The position numbers were made by a program, and so were the translations under genes. A stretch of 64,000 nt of DNA from Cercis canadensis. Its lineage: Eukaryota; Streptophyta; Magnoliopsida; Fabales; Fabaceae. Below the pieces are notes generated by a model. It was not told where the DNA came from and ran no database searches. It saw only the letters and a list, made by a program, of their open reading frames with translations. The stretch covers positions 8,911 to 72,910 of the forward strand of contig QAOA01008734.1 in NCBI GenBank assembly GCA_003255065.1. The letters run 5' to 3'. This document shows positions 24,604 through 36,296 of the stretch, in pieces. The first letter of the stretch is position 1. Every line of letters begins with the position of its first letter.

Positions 24604-27487
24604 CTATATAGAAGGTGGTGGCCCAGTAGAGTCAATAGAGTGGTACTGTTGGGAAAATCCATCCTCTGCATCCTTAAATGACTGGTAATCTTTCTCGTCC
24701 TCTTTTTCTAAAGTAGAATGACGAACTTCCTCAATCTTGCTTGCCACCACATCCATTGAAGGTCGCTTGTCTGGATATTGAGCAGTACATTCAAGTGCAA
24801 GCTGCAGCATCTTGACCATTTCCTCCTCAACATTCTGGTACCTGAGAAGCTCCATGTCAAAAACCTCGGTGTTCCACTCGTCCTGAACCACAGATTGGAC
24901 CCATCTCGGGAGGTCTACACCTTCTTCATTCAACAAGGAATGAGTGGGAGCCTTCCCTGTAAGCAGCTCCAAAAGCATTATACCAAAACTATAGACATCA
25001 GCTTTTTGTGATACTTTGCGAGCATCTGTGACCTCCGGCGCACGATAACCAGAAACCCGGTTGGGTGTAGATGTTGGAAGAGCAAGATGAGCAAGGCCAA
25101 AGTCAGAGACACGAGCTTCAAAGGATTTGTTAAGAAGAATATTTGATGCCTTGATATTTCCATGGGAGTTTCTGGGACCTTGTGAGTGTAGGTATGCAAT
25201 CCCACGTGCAGCACCAAGGGCAATGCCTGACCTTGTTTCCCAATTTAGTGGAGTCCTTCCAGATGGACTAGTTCCTGTAACATGAATCAGAAAGATAAAT
25301 AAGCAAGCAATATCAAATTTCGTATTTGATCGTCTTACACCCACATTACAATCCTTTGGCTTTGTATTTCTCAACTCCATTCTTAACTTAGTTGCATATT
25401 AGTTCACCTAAAAGTTGCTATCTGAACAGAAATACTGGTCGTTGCACCCAGCTTCACAGTCAAAACTAATGCAAATGCACAGTGAGGGTGGAAGAGAGAA
25501 TGCAGAACACAAGTTAAGTCAAGACAACAATTAGTATCCCTAAGACAACTTGGAAATTATCTATTGATGTTTATCAAAATCTAAACTTCAACACAAATGC
25601 CTTGCTTAGAAACATATTGAAAAACTCTAAAACATAATATTCTCAACATTACTTCAAAAGAATTTCAAATATTAAAATGTCAAGTACAATCCTGAGAGGA
25701 AGTATTTACTGATATTACATTGAAGTTTAGAACATCGAAAACCAGCAAAGAAGCCCAGTCACCACAGAACAGGCAGAAACTTCAGGTTTACAAGAAAATG
25801 CTTTAAATATAATTACACGCTAGAAGCTGAGATTTCTTCTTCCATGGGCATGATGTACAGTAAATATCTAAATCCCTCTACACCAGATAACGTATATCAA
25901 TTTTGTTACTAAATCAAGACCATTTATTCAGAAAGGCAGAAACATACATTGAAATCAAACAACCACAAAAATGTGAAGCAAAACTGAAATTCAGACTCAT
26001 GCATCTATATCTTGGGCAATTCAACGGCAAGACAACTAACAGGTAATGACACGATGAAATATATTGATACAAACATCAAGAGACATAAAGCAACAGGTAA
26101 TTAACAGAAAGCAGGCATAAGAACAGTCATAATCATTCATTAGATTAGAAAAGTAAGAAGTAGATTTATGGCATACAGACAAGCAGAACATTGGACCAAG
26201 AATGACAACCAAGAAAAAAGGATGCTTACCATGTAGAAGCGCAGATAAGCTTCCCATGGGCATGTAATCATAAACTAGAAGCTTCTCATCCCTGCTATAG
26301 TAATAAGCTCTGAGTGGGACCAAGTTCTCATGAACCATCTTCCCTACTTCTTCAATTTTCTCTCTGAAATCCCTTTCTGGTGCAGTTACATCCTTTAACC
26401 TCTTCACTGCAGCAACCACCCCCATTTCTAAGGTGGCCTTATATGTAGTTCCAAAGGTTCCCTTCCCCAGTACTTCTGCTGATGCCCTCAACAAATCCTC
26501 TATATCAAAAGCCTTATTGACATTCCCAAAAAACACCAAACTCTTAGTCCCGCTACTCATTGCATTACCTTTTGCTGTTGCTGAATAACTTGCACTAGCA
26601 TTCCCACTATCTCTAGCCGTATTTCCTACCGGAGTTTCGACCTCGGCATGCTTATCTGGTGCTGTATCCTTCAATTCCTTGTCTCTACTGCTCTTTTTTC
26701 GACACAAGAAGAACAAAAGGAGTAGAATTAGCACAAGTCCAATCAAAGAGCCAATTACAATCCCTGCAATTGCCCCGCCAGACAATTTGCTCCCACTATC
26801 CGTTCCAGTTCCAGGGCAAGCTTGCAAGGGCTTCCCACAAAGCGAATTCCATCCAAAAGCACTGGCATCCAGGCGCGAAAACCTTGCCGGAATGGACCCA
26901 TTTAGCTTATTAGTTGAAACATTGAACTGATCAAGAGGTGGGACATTCAGGTCAGGAATGGTCCCAGTGAGGTTATTATTCTCCAAATAGAGGGTAGCCA
27001 ACCTGGTGAGGTTATTAAACTTGGGTGAGATCTCACCACTAAAATTGTTGCGAGCTAAATTCAACCGAACCAAGTTCTGCATATTGAAAAGGAAGTCAGG
27101 GATTTGACCAGAGAGGAAATTTCCGTGCAAATACAGGTTCCGAAGGTTCACGAGGTTGACGAAGTCAGGTGGAATCGCCCCATTTAGCGCGTTGAAACGG
27201 AGAGATAGAGTCTGGAGCGCCGTAAGATTCCCAATTCCCAAAGGAAGACTTCCCGAGAGGCCCATACCGGGAAGACGCAACAGAGTGACTCTATCGTTCT
27301 GGCAAAAGACGCCAGTCCATGAGCAGGGACTGGTTGCGGAGGTGTTCCATAAGAGGGAACGGCCACCCACGGCGGAGCGAAGAGCCAGAAGGGCAGCTCT
27401 ATCGGAAGCAAGATCTGCACCTACAATGGCGAAGCGATACAGAGAGAAAGCAAAAACCAGAGTGGTGAGTAGCAGCTGGAACTTCAT
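24604..27487 (-). CDS. RLK902: LRR receptor-like kinase, RLK902/RKL1/LRR1 type
   Basis: Two exons, 27487-26230 and 25274-24604, with a 955-bp intron inside the kinase domain give 642 residues. In order: signal peptide (about 1-24), an N-terminal cap with WNTSATSPCSWTGVFC, about five leucine-rich repeats, a transmembrane helix near GIVIGSLIGLVLILLLLFF, a basic stop-transfer CRKK, and a kinase domain with GKGTFGTTYKA, AVKRLKD and SDFGLA. The catalytic loop reads SHGNIKASNILL, so the HRD aspartate is Asn, as in relatives of LRR subfamily III; activity is therefore uncertain. I chose the Met at 27487, not the one 11 codons upstream, because MKFQLLLTTLVFAF starts the signal peptide. It is a plasma-membrane receptor. 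RLK902 acts in defence; the exact orthologue is uncertain. Confidence 0.92.
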
Positions 27488-27624
27488 TTTTCTCTCTGGG
27501 ATTGGGCAAAAGGAGACCACTTTCTTTTAATTCGCGGCCTTGCAAGAAATGGGCAAACTAAGGAATAAGCGTCATGGGTTTTTCGAAGTTTCTCTTAGAT
27601 AATTTGAAAACTGTTTGGCTGCAG

Positions 27625-27658
27625 AGAAAGTGAGAGAGAAAAGAAAAGAGAGAGGAAG
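27625..27658 (-). promoter_or_regulatory. Pyrimidine-rich leader or Y patch of the receptor kinase
   Basis: On the minus strand a CT-rich run of about 34 bases (CTCTCTTTTCTTTTCTCTCT) lies 140-170 bp upstream of the start codon. Such Y patches are common in plant core promoters and leaders. The role is inferred from position and composition. Confidence 0.35.
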
Positions 27659-30600
27659 TTCAGGGTAGGAAGAGGGGTGATGGATGTCACGTATTAAGAC
27701 CCCAGAAGGAGAAGGCTAACAAACAAGTAAGAAATAGAAAACCTTTACGAAGAAATGTTAACGTACATTCACGTGCAAATAATAACTATATGCAACGCGG
27801 TTGATTTCGTTTTATTTAAACAATTAAGGAAGGTTCTAAGTGGACCCCACAATGATTAATGATCCAGTGGGAAGGGAGATCTTGGGGGCTTTGATGCGGT
27901 GGATTATTATTCAAAAATACTCATTAAGAAATATATCTAGGTACGATGCGGAAATTACTCACAAATTTTTTTGTCTCGACAATGTAAAAAATAATTAATT
28001 AATTTTAATCGTTAAAAATAAATTATTAGTATGAAAAATAATTCTTTTTAATTATTAAAAATAAATTATCAAAATTAAATACTTTGATATTTATCTTACA
28101 ATAAAAAAATATCACATATATAAAAAATTTCGTTACTTTATTATTGTTAAAAGCAAAAATAATAATAATTTAAAAGATTTCCTGTTGAAACCCAAAAAGG
28201 AAATATATTTAAGGACAAAATCCAGGTGGACAAGGGGAAAACAAATATGCTTGCACACCGCTTTCGTGTGTTTGTAAGGGACAATTTCTTTCAAATAGTG
28301 GGTTTTGATTTACCATCATCCAAATGAAATTTTGATATGCTGCAAAGATCTAGCCTTCTTCCTAATATTTGACCATTATAAGGAGATACATTCACCACTT
28401 CCATATTTCGAGAGATTAAATTTGGTTCTTTACTTTGATTCCTTCCATAATATATCAAAAAGTAGGATTACCTAATTTTTACTTCCCTGCAACCAAAACT
28501 CAAATTTATTCTATTGTTAGGTATGAAGAAGAACAATGATTTAATTTTAACTAAAAAAGAAAAATCATGACATAATTTGTCTAAAAAAATTGAGATTTTA
28601 TGTTTAAATTCATATTGTTTAATATCTCTAATTAAAATATTTAACTCTATCTATCTATAAAAAATATATATAATAACTTATTTTATAGTTAATATAGATG
28701 CACCCAATATAGTTGTTGTAGGAAAGTCCTTTCTTCACTGTCGGAATAGCTTGGGTTGTTTCCTCATTTGGATTTTGAATTCAATTTCAGTTGTTGAACC
28801 ATGCAAGAATAAGAGGGATTTTCTGTCTTCAGAGAGATATAGAAAGAAAAAAAAAATGGATTAGTAATTTTTAAATATTAAAATTTTGGAGTAATGAAAT
28901 TCTTAATAAAAATTTGTCCAAATCGAGACCACGTCAACGTTGGTCCAATGACCAATGTCATACCTTTTTGGAAAGAGCGGCCGACTTTGGTTGGTCCTAT
29001 TCAGAAGTCGTCGAAAACACGTGCCCACAATATATTGGCTTGAGCTCAACAAAAATAGCAAAAAGAAAAAAGCATGTTGGAATGTGGGGTCATGACTCAT
29101 GTCTCATCACTTTCACTTGTGTTAGTCTATATACTCTATAGATTGGATTTTTATCCAATGAGTCCCCCCTCCTCTCTTTCCCAAGTCCCACACCACACAT
29201 GCAGATGCAGCCACAAAGGGAAAACCTGTCAAGAGTCTTGTTCTACAGATACGTTTTTTCGCATCTGCTACTATATCCTCTTTACACTTCTTATTCTCAC
29301 ATCAAAATTTATTTTTAATTAAATAATTTGTGGATTCAAAATTGTGTTTAAACTTAAAATTATAATTAAAATATCAAAAAAAATTAATTTTGATTCACTT
29401 TATTTAAAGAATTCACATTGAATTTACTTATATTATTGCATATATTTCTAAATAAATTTTGTTCTTGGCCGAGTATGTAAATAAATATTACTACATTCTT
29501 AGAAAAAGTCTAAAGTCAAGTCTATAAAAAAAAAACTCATAATACTAAATATTCTAATTTTTATTATTAGAACAAATATCACTAAACTCACATATTATGA
29601 TAACCATTGTTTAGTTGTTGAAGTGGTTGGACCTCTTTGGTATGTTGATAATCGATGCTAGCAGTTTGTGCCTTTGTGGAATGAGGCTGCGACTGCGAGA
29701 GATGCTCTAACGTGGCTTTGGTGAGTGGGCAGGATCAAACTGAACACTTGTTGTATATGTACCTATTATTTACATTCATTCTCTCATTTTTTAAATATTT
29801 AAAGGGGGGCACACTTTTTACTGTTATAGCTTTCAATTTGCGACGTTGGTGTCAATTTTATTTGTGATTGCTAATACTATTTGATGTGATTTATGGAATT
29901 TTTAATTATATTCAATTTCATATTAGGTATTGCTTTGAATTTTTCAAAATTGTAAGTGACCCACAACTTGATAAATAACCCATAAATCAAATGGGCCATA
30001 AATGATTTGATTTGATTTGATGTTCTTAAATGAGTAGTTTCCTTCGTTTAATAATCTGATAGTATTAAGACTCAGTTTTTTTGAATATAATAAATAAAAT
30101 GGATAATACTCTCTCTCGAAAAACAAAAGCATCCAAATTTCAAAGGAGTATTAATGCATCACAAACAAGTCCTGACAATTTATAATTGATTTTTATAAAA
30201 GACTTTGAGTAAAATTAAAAAAAAAAAAAATCAGTAGAGTTAGCCGAATTCAAAATAATGAAATATAATATAGAATAAATTAATAGGTTTTTTAAGTTAT
30301 TTATTTTATAATTTATTAACTTCAACTTAGCATCATATTTTGGATAGAGCTAAATTTATGAAACTTAAAATAGCCATTCTTATTTTAAGATTTCGTTGCT
30401 ATTGGAGATAAAATTATTAATTTACTCTATGATTTATAATATTAAAAGAAGAAGGTTTGTGAATTGTGATAGCTTAAAAAAAAATGAGAGCCTTTATCTT
30501 TTTTTGGTGTGAAATAAAATGAGAGGCTGTATGAAATACCAAAGATAGATAACTGTTGGCAAGAGAGGCCAACCAAGATTCTTTAATTGCAATATTACAT

Positions 30601-30686
30601 TTTAAAATTTTATTTATTAATTTATTATACTTTTAAAATTATTTATCTCGTTATTACACTTTTTTGGAAGGAGAAGTACCAACAAA
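27659..30686. other. Intergenic
   Basis: AT-rich, no gene supported. The segment 28910-29060 is less AT-rich and carries overlapping short ORFs on both strands, none matching a family. An ACGTG box lies at about 29019. Confidence 0.4.
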
Positions 30687-30860
30687 GGTTGACCCTAGTG
30701 GAAGGGGCTCTGATCGCTTAAGCAAATAGTTTTGAGTTTGAGCCCTTGTGGATGCAACAAACTTTTTTGGGAGAGGTCTTTACTATAAAAAGCGCCTGAT
30801 AGTACCTCAGAGAATTAATCTTAAGTAAAGCCTGAAGATACTTCAGCTAAAAAAAAAAAA
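30687..30860 (+). mobile_element. tRNA-derived SINE-like element
   Basis: The unit starts with GGTTGACCCTAGTGG, like a Pol III box A (about 30690-30705), followed 30-45 bp later by AGTTTGAGCCC (30735-30745), like box B (GGTTCGANNCC). After a non-tRNA body it ends in a 12-base A-run at about 30849-30860. The layout fits a plant SINE. A convincing target-site duplication was not found; GAAGGAGAAG upstream and GAAGGAAGAG downstream are similar but not adjacent to the left end. Confidence 0.55.
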
Positions 30861-31125
30861 GAAGGAAGAGTGTAACTGTCAACTGTGTAAAATTAATGTG
30901 GCGCGCGCGCTACATTGTACAATTACTAAAAAGACATCAATCATCATTGTTTGGTTGACTTAAACCACCACCGCCCATCAGAGTCTGATGCTTTGGTCAT
31001 GCAATAAGTAGGGAGTAGTCACCCTCTATATCATTAACTATGAGGTCAAACTTGGAGTTACACCATCATCTGTCTCTATTTCTACTGATCCCTTTTTTTA
31101 AAAAAAAAAAATTAACATTCATTTT

Positions 31126-31750
31126 AATGTTTGGATTTTGGAAAGCAACACAAGAAAAAGGAAATGGGAAGAGAGAAGAAGAGTTAATTAACATAAATAC
31201 AGGGGAAAAGCGCAAGAGGAACAAAACTATGCAACAGCCACCAAGCAATGGCTTAAGATCACCTTATTATAATTTTTTTTGGCTAGAAATGTTATTTTAG
31301 GTGAAGGGGATAAACAACTATGTGTTTTGTCCCTTCATACATGGCATTTATCCCCAAATCCAAACTACAATATCTTAATATCTTAGCTCTTTACCATTAG
31401 ATAACAAAATCTTAGACACGAAGAAAATTTAGATATAATGAACTAAAACAAGTTTCGTAGTGGAACACAAGTTGTCTGTATTACAATCTCCTTTATTTAC
31501 AACCTAATTGGCAATTGCAATGGTTGTACAATCTGAGTTTTCTTAACCAAGAAAGCAAACATTTTATGAAGTTTATTGCAATGCAATCGTGCTTTGTTGG
31601 CTTTTGGAAATCAACACAAGGAAAATAGTTGTGTAGAGACAAAAAAAAAAAACTCAGGTAGCACAAATACAGGGAAAAGCTCAAAAGGAACAAAACTGTG
31701 CTAACACCCAACAAGCAATGGCTTAAGATCACCTTATAATATTCTTTTTT
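31126..31750. repeat. Diverged direct repeat pair
   Basis: About 160 bp at 31126-31285 recur at 31593-31750. Shared blocks include AATACAGGG(G)AAAAGC, GAGGAACAAAACT versus AAGGAACAAAACT, and CAAGCAATGGCTTAAGATCA. The intervening sequence is unique. The pair could be ends of a small element or an old local duplication. No ORF is shared. Confidence 0.65.
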
Positions 31751-32367
31751 TTTTTTCTGGTTAGGAAAAGTTAACGTAAGCCTGTTAAAATGAAATTGTC
31801 AACAGTTAAAAGTTATACTTTTTCTTACAAAACTTGAAAACTGGTACTCTTTCATCTTCAAGAAAGTATAAGAAATGTAAAGTTAATTAAAATTATCAAA
31901 TTAGAATGTTAATAAAATTCTGAAACTTTTGAAGGAGTTCAATTAAATGTAGATATTATCAAATATGTACATAAAAAAATTATAGGAATCATTACTCTCA
32001 GAACTTACAGTCCACCATGTAAGTAAGATTCGATGGTGGTGTTTAGCGTCAATTGGATCTAAAGGTTCAAATGAAAAGGGAAAATCTAAAGGTCATAAAT
32101 CAAAAGAAGTTGTATCAAATAAATGAAAGGTTTGATGATTTGCAATATCTATAATACTAAAGGTCATAGAAAGTTTAATACCAACTAATTTGGATCATGA
32201 CAATATTTATTGTTACCCTCTAATTAACTGTTAACCACACATTCATTGTCCATCATAAAATCAAAGACCATCACACAAGGATTATGTTTTTGTGTTTCTT
32301 CTTCTGCTAATTAATCACATGGAATGGTTTACATCATAGAATAGAATAGAGGTAGAATTTCCAAAGC

Positions 32368-32894
32368 TTAGAGCTTGCTAGTGATATTAATGTTTCGAAC
32401 TTTAGGTGATTTTGGGGCTGCATCTTTAGGGACAATTACAGTGAGAACTCCATTTTCCACCTGAGCTTTAATCTGATCCACCTTCACATTTTCTGGCAAT
32501 TCAATTGCCCTTGAAAAATCTCCCTTCCCACTTCCTCTTTCAGCTACGTGCCAAACACTGTCTTTCCCTTTTTCCTCCTCTTTCCCAGCTTCTCCTTTGA
32601 TGTGCAAAATATTCCCATCCTCAACCTGCACCTTTATCTCATCTTTACTGAAACCTATTCACAAACCCATTACCACAATTCATCAATCAATCAATTAAAC
32701 CCACAAAAACTCTCACTTTTTGTCTAAAAGCTCATTGAAATTTTGAAGATTGTACCTGGAACGTTGATTTTGAAGATGTGGGCAGTAGGGGATTCAAGCC
32801 AGTCCATCAGGGCCGTTGATCCGGACCATTCTTGGATAATCGGAGGGCTCCAGAACAAGCGTCTCAAAGGGTACCCAAAGATACCGTCCGCCAT
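32368..32894 (-). CDS. HSP15.7: Peroxisomal 15.7-kDa small heat-shock protein
   Basis: Two exons, 32894-32756 and 32654-32368, with a 101-bp intron give 141 residues. The start MADGIFGYPLRRL and segment STALMDWLESPTAHIFKINV are typical of this class. The alpha-crystallin domain covers most of the rest, with VWHVAERGSGKGDF, IELPENVKVDQIKAQVENGV and the LTVIVPK strand. The last three residues are SKL, a canonical type-1 peroxisomal import signal, as in Arabidopsis HSP15.7. It should act as an ATP-independent holdase in peroxisomes, preventing aggregation of matrix proteins under heat and oxidative stress. The intron position (NVPG|FSKDE) keeps frame. A heat-shock element lies about 155 bp upstream of the start codon. 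It lies next to the plasmodesmal protein gene, an order I recall from Arabidopsis. Confidence 0.95.
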
Positions 32895-33046
32895 TGAAGT
32901 TTTAATCTTTAATTCTTCAACCAAGTTTTCTTTACTTGCTGGAGCAAGAGACAAACAGCACAAGAACTCAACTGTATGGGTATTTTGGAGAACTTAGAAT
33001 AAATATAAACTAATCTTTGGTTTTTCTAGGAGCTTTCGCACACAAT

Positions 33047-33062
33047 CCAGAATGTTCTCTGG
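33047..33062 (-). promoter_or_regulatory. Heat-shock element of the sHSP gene
   Basis: The sequence CCAGAATGTTCTCTGG contains the inverted nGAAnnTTCn core (AGAATGTTCT, 33049-33058). A TATA-like AT stretch (TTTATATTTATTC on the minus strand, about 32997-33009) lies 40-50 bp downstream towards the gene, which is the expected arrangement for heat-shock-factor control. Confidence 0.65.
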
Positions 33063-35064
33063 ACCTTATCTGATGCAATGCCCATACGCTATGTCCATGA
33101 AGAACTCTGAAGAAGACGATGGTTCAGGAAGATGGATTTACTCGCCATTTGGGTTTTCAAATCAAAGCCCATTAATAGATAGGGCCCAAAACTATTACTC
33201 TCTGCTGTAATATGGCCCGAAACCATTTATAGTCACTAGTTCACTGGACATATAGAGGACTTTAATACTGCTCATTGCTATAATGTTTATGTCCATCATG
33301 ATTATGCCCAAGAGATTGGAGTTTTCAACTTTTTGATTCTTTGAGTGATTTGATTCTATCAGCTCAGTCAAAATGTGTATGATTCATGCCAAACCTGTAG
33401 TCAAAGTTACATTGTGAAACTCGAATGCTTATTTGTGTGCCAACTTGGGACAACGTATTGAAATACTAGAATCAGAATCAGAAGTATTAAAATGTTAATA
33501 CAACTGTTGTCTATGTTACCTCAATTAGTTGCCACTGCTTATGTTAGTATTTGATGAAATTGATAGTTTCCATTAATCAAAGTGCTGTTCATAAGGATTT
33601 TTTAAAACTCAACAATTAATTCTTTGATATATATATATATATCTGATCAGTATACAAATTTGAAGCTTTTTTCTGGCAATCGTATTGTGAAAAATGGTGT
33701 GTGTTTTTCTGGCAATCAGTATACATAAGCATGGTAGACTACTTTGTTTGCTTTGTCACCTTGCACTTTGTAAAGTACACTATTTCAGGTCCTTTAATTC
33801 CTGCTGCTTTCTTAGCTAGTTGTTACCTTTGATGAACATTATTGGACTATGAACTTGGTATTTGTGTGTTTCCTTAACCTTTAAGCTTTGGATGCCAATG
33901 ACATCCATCTGGAGGCCAAATAATAGACTCCATCCAATGATGTTTGGCTAAAGACAAAGATGAAAAGGGTAAAGAGCAAGGTTCATTAAACTTTGTCACC
34001 CAATACTCCTAGTTGTTTAGCTACTTTATGTTATATCATTTGAAATGGATTTAGAAACCCTTCTCTCACTTCATTATCCACTTTCTATGACTAGTTGAAA
34101 GCTTATAAAAAATGCGACCCACTACAAAGTCCAGTACTCCAAATTAAACCTAAGTAAAAGATACTAGTATTCCCTTCTTTTAATGACCATGCATGGTGAT
34201 TGGAAATTATGGAAAGAAATAGCATGCCTTAACATGTAGTCTTTTGTTAAAGAAAAAATGGTTTTGGCATGTTGATGGGCAACAAAATAGATGACATCAC
34301 GTGAGAATTGCAATAGCTTCTGTGTAGTCTTCTTTTTCTAGATCCCAAAAACAAAGCTAGCTCGAGAAAGTTAATATATAAGGTAACATTATTGGTTTGG
34401 ATCCCTAGTTTCTTGTGTTCCTCAAGTTCCAATCTCATGATCATCTTAGATGAATAAATTAAGTTGAATTGATATTCATATTCAAACGAAAAAATCAATC
34501 TTTCACTGTCATTATTGCAAATCCATAGAGCACATTATTTGAAGAGCTTGGTTATATTTGATGTCATTTTGTTATAATAGGATCAAGCCCCTTTATTAAA
34601 TTGCTCTTCTTAATCACAATAAAGACTTTCATTTTAAGATCTAATGAATTGGTTTACAAAAAAAGTTTGGAATATAAAATTGACACAATTTTAAAATTGT
34701 GAGAGATTTGGTTGGAAGCAAAAGGAGAATCACATGAAAATTCCATTGTGCCCAAAATGAAGTTCAAAGGGTGGATATACCAATGATACAGAAAGAGGAG
34801 ATATTGTGCAACTTTACAAGAAAGAATCTATAATTTTATTGGAGCATGAGACAACACAACTTTGTTGAGTGGAGAGGAAATTAAATAGAATCTTTAAGTT
34901 AAAGCTCCTTTTGTTCCTCATACAATTTCTTTTCAATATGATCTTTTGAATTAACAATAATAAAGGGCAAGAGAAAGAAAAGGAGGGTCCAAAAGCAATG
35001 CAGAAGGCTGAGTTGATGGCATGGCAAGCCAAGCCACTTTCACAAACTTTTTCTTTTTTATATT
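33063..35064. other. Intergenic
   Basis: Positions 33130-33230 hold AAGCCCATTA, AGGGCCCAAAA and TGGCCCG, resembling the GGGCCCA/site II boxes of housekeeping promoters. A TA microsatellite is at about 33631-33645. The remainder is AT-rich with no supported gene. The last part before 35065 probably includes the 3' UTR of the plasmodesmal gene. Confidence 0.4.
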
Positions 35065-36251
35065 TTATTTACCTGCATGGGAAAAAGATAAAAAGCAAAA
35101 ACAGGAATCCTGTTAATATACATACAGCTGAATGAATGCATGGTATTTCTTTTTATTTAATACAAAAATTAAAAAGAAAGAGATGGTATCTATTTTACCT
35201 TGTCCTCCACAAATCTTCCTTAAGAAAGCCAGGAAAATAATAAGTATAGCCACTCCTGCTAATAATCCAATAATAATAGCAAATGTCTTTTCACCTTCAT
35301 TACTTGATTTATCTGCAACACATACAAAAAACAAATTAATTTGTAATTTTATTATTTACATTTTTGACATCCATTTTCCTAAACAATGAATCAGAGTGAG
35401 TGAGTTGCGTTGCGTTGTTGAAATGAAGAGGGAGGGAGGTTGTGGAAGAAGAAGAAGAAGAAGAAGAAGAAGAAGAAGAAGAAGAAGAAGAAGAAGAAGC
35501 AGAAGCAGTGGCAATAGACGATGGCCTTACCATGGGCATTGGAGTAAGCATGGGCCCCATCGGTTGAGTACCTGGCGTAACACTTGCCTAAAAACATATC
35601 ACCATAATCCGCAGTGCCACAATCGCTTCTCAACCGTCTGATGGCCTCCGAGATACAATCCTGACACTCATCAAAGCTAAGATCCCCCGTACACTGCGCC
35701 ATACCCTGGATATTCCCAGACCCGCCCACCCGAAATGCTCCACCCGAACCGGCCAACCCCGCGAGAACAGCATCCCTGCTGCTCATGGCATCCGGGTTGT
35801 AGCCAACGGAGGGCCCACATTTCTTCAAAATGACCGTCTTGTCCTCCACGCCCAAGAAGGTAGCGTTATCGTACTTGACGTAGCACCCTTCCAGCTGCAC
35901 CGCTCCCCCACAGGTTTGGGAACACATGGAGCCGATTCGGGTAACGGAGCGAGCAACACAGGTGGCGCAATCTGGCATGGCGAGGTCGCCGCGGCATTGG
36001 TAGAGGCCATAAACGACGTCGCTTGCGGTGGAGCCGATGACGGTGAAGTTGTTGTAGGAGGAGTACGTAGCTGAGTTGACGAGGGAGGTGAGGAGGGAGT
36101 CGAGATTGGACTGGTAGGGGGAATCGGGTGAGTATTTTTGCTGGGTACAGCCCCCGAACAGAAATGAATCTGTGCTATCTGAAACTGAAGGGTAAAACAG
36201 AGAGATAAGAATCAAGAGTGAGAATGTGAAGCATCTCATCACTTTTCCCAT
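35065..36251 (-). CDS. PDLP7: Plasmodesmata-located protein with two DUF26 domains
   Basis: Three exons, 36251-35531, 35312-35199 and 35072-35065, give 280 residues. There is a signal peptide (about 1-24), then two cysteine-rich DUF26 domains, each with the C-x8-C-x2-C motif (CRGDLAMPDCATC and CTGDLSFDECQDC), a transmembrane helix TFAIIIGLLAGVAILIIFLA and a tiny cytosolic tail RKICGGQGK. There is no kinase domain, which separates it from cysteine-rich receptor kinases. PDLPs sit at plasmodesmata, regulate callose and cell-to-cell movement, and are used as docking sites by some viral movement proteins. The last coding exon is only 8 bp (two bases completing Gly, Lys, stop), so the 3' end rests on splice-site logic. 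Intron 1 contains a GAA microsatellite. The PDLP6/7/8 clade is likely; the exact member is uncertain. Confidence 0.9.
35444..35499 (+). repeat. GAA microsatellite in PDLP intron 1
   Basis: About 18 uninterrupted GAA units lie in the first intron of the plasmodesmal gene. On the gene's strand this is a TTC/pyrimidine tract within about 130 bp of the acceptor side, so length changes could affect splicing. In reading-frame terms it yields a false poly-Phe extension of exon 1. Confidence 0.9.
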
Positions 36252-36296
36252 TTTCCTCTCTCTCTCTCCCTCCCTCTGTCTCTAGAATATATACAG
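36252..36296 (-). promoter_or_regulatory. GA-repeat leader and TATA-like sequence of PDLP
   Basis: Directly upstream of the PDLP start codon is a GA-rich run (CT-rich on the plus strand, 36256-36283), then TATATAT at 36287-36293. If that TATA is used, the leader would be very short. Other start sites further up are possible. Confidence 0.35.

Noticed and set aside
26036-26229. C-terminal extension of the receptor kinase frame
   Set aside because: It is intron sequence after the GTAAGC donor at 26229; the kinase domain resumes at 25274.
28903-29322. Short ORFs near 29 kb as a possible gene
   Set aside because: No recognisable domain or splice structure; they are probably chance frames in a less AT-rich patch.
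35391-35530. Poly-Phe extension of the PDLP frame
   Set aside because: It is read-through of intron 1 into the GAA/TTC microsatellite; a good GTAAGG donor lies at 35530 and the transmembrane exon follows at 35312.
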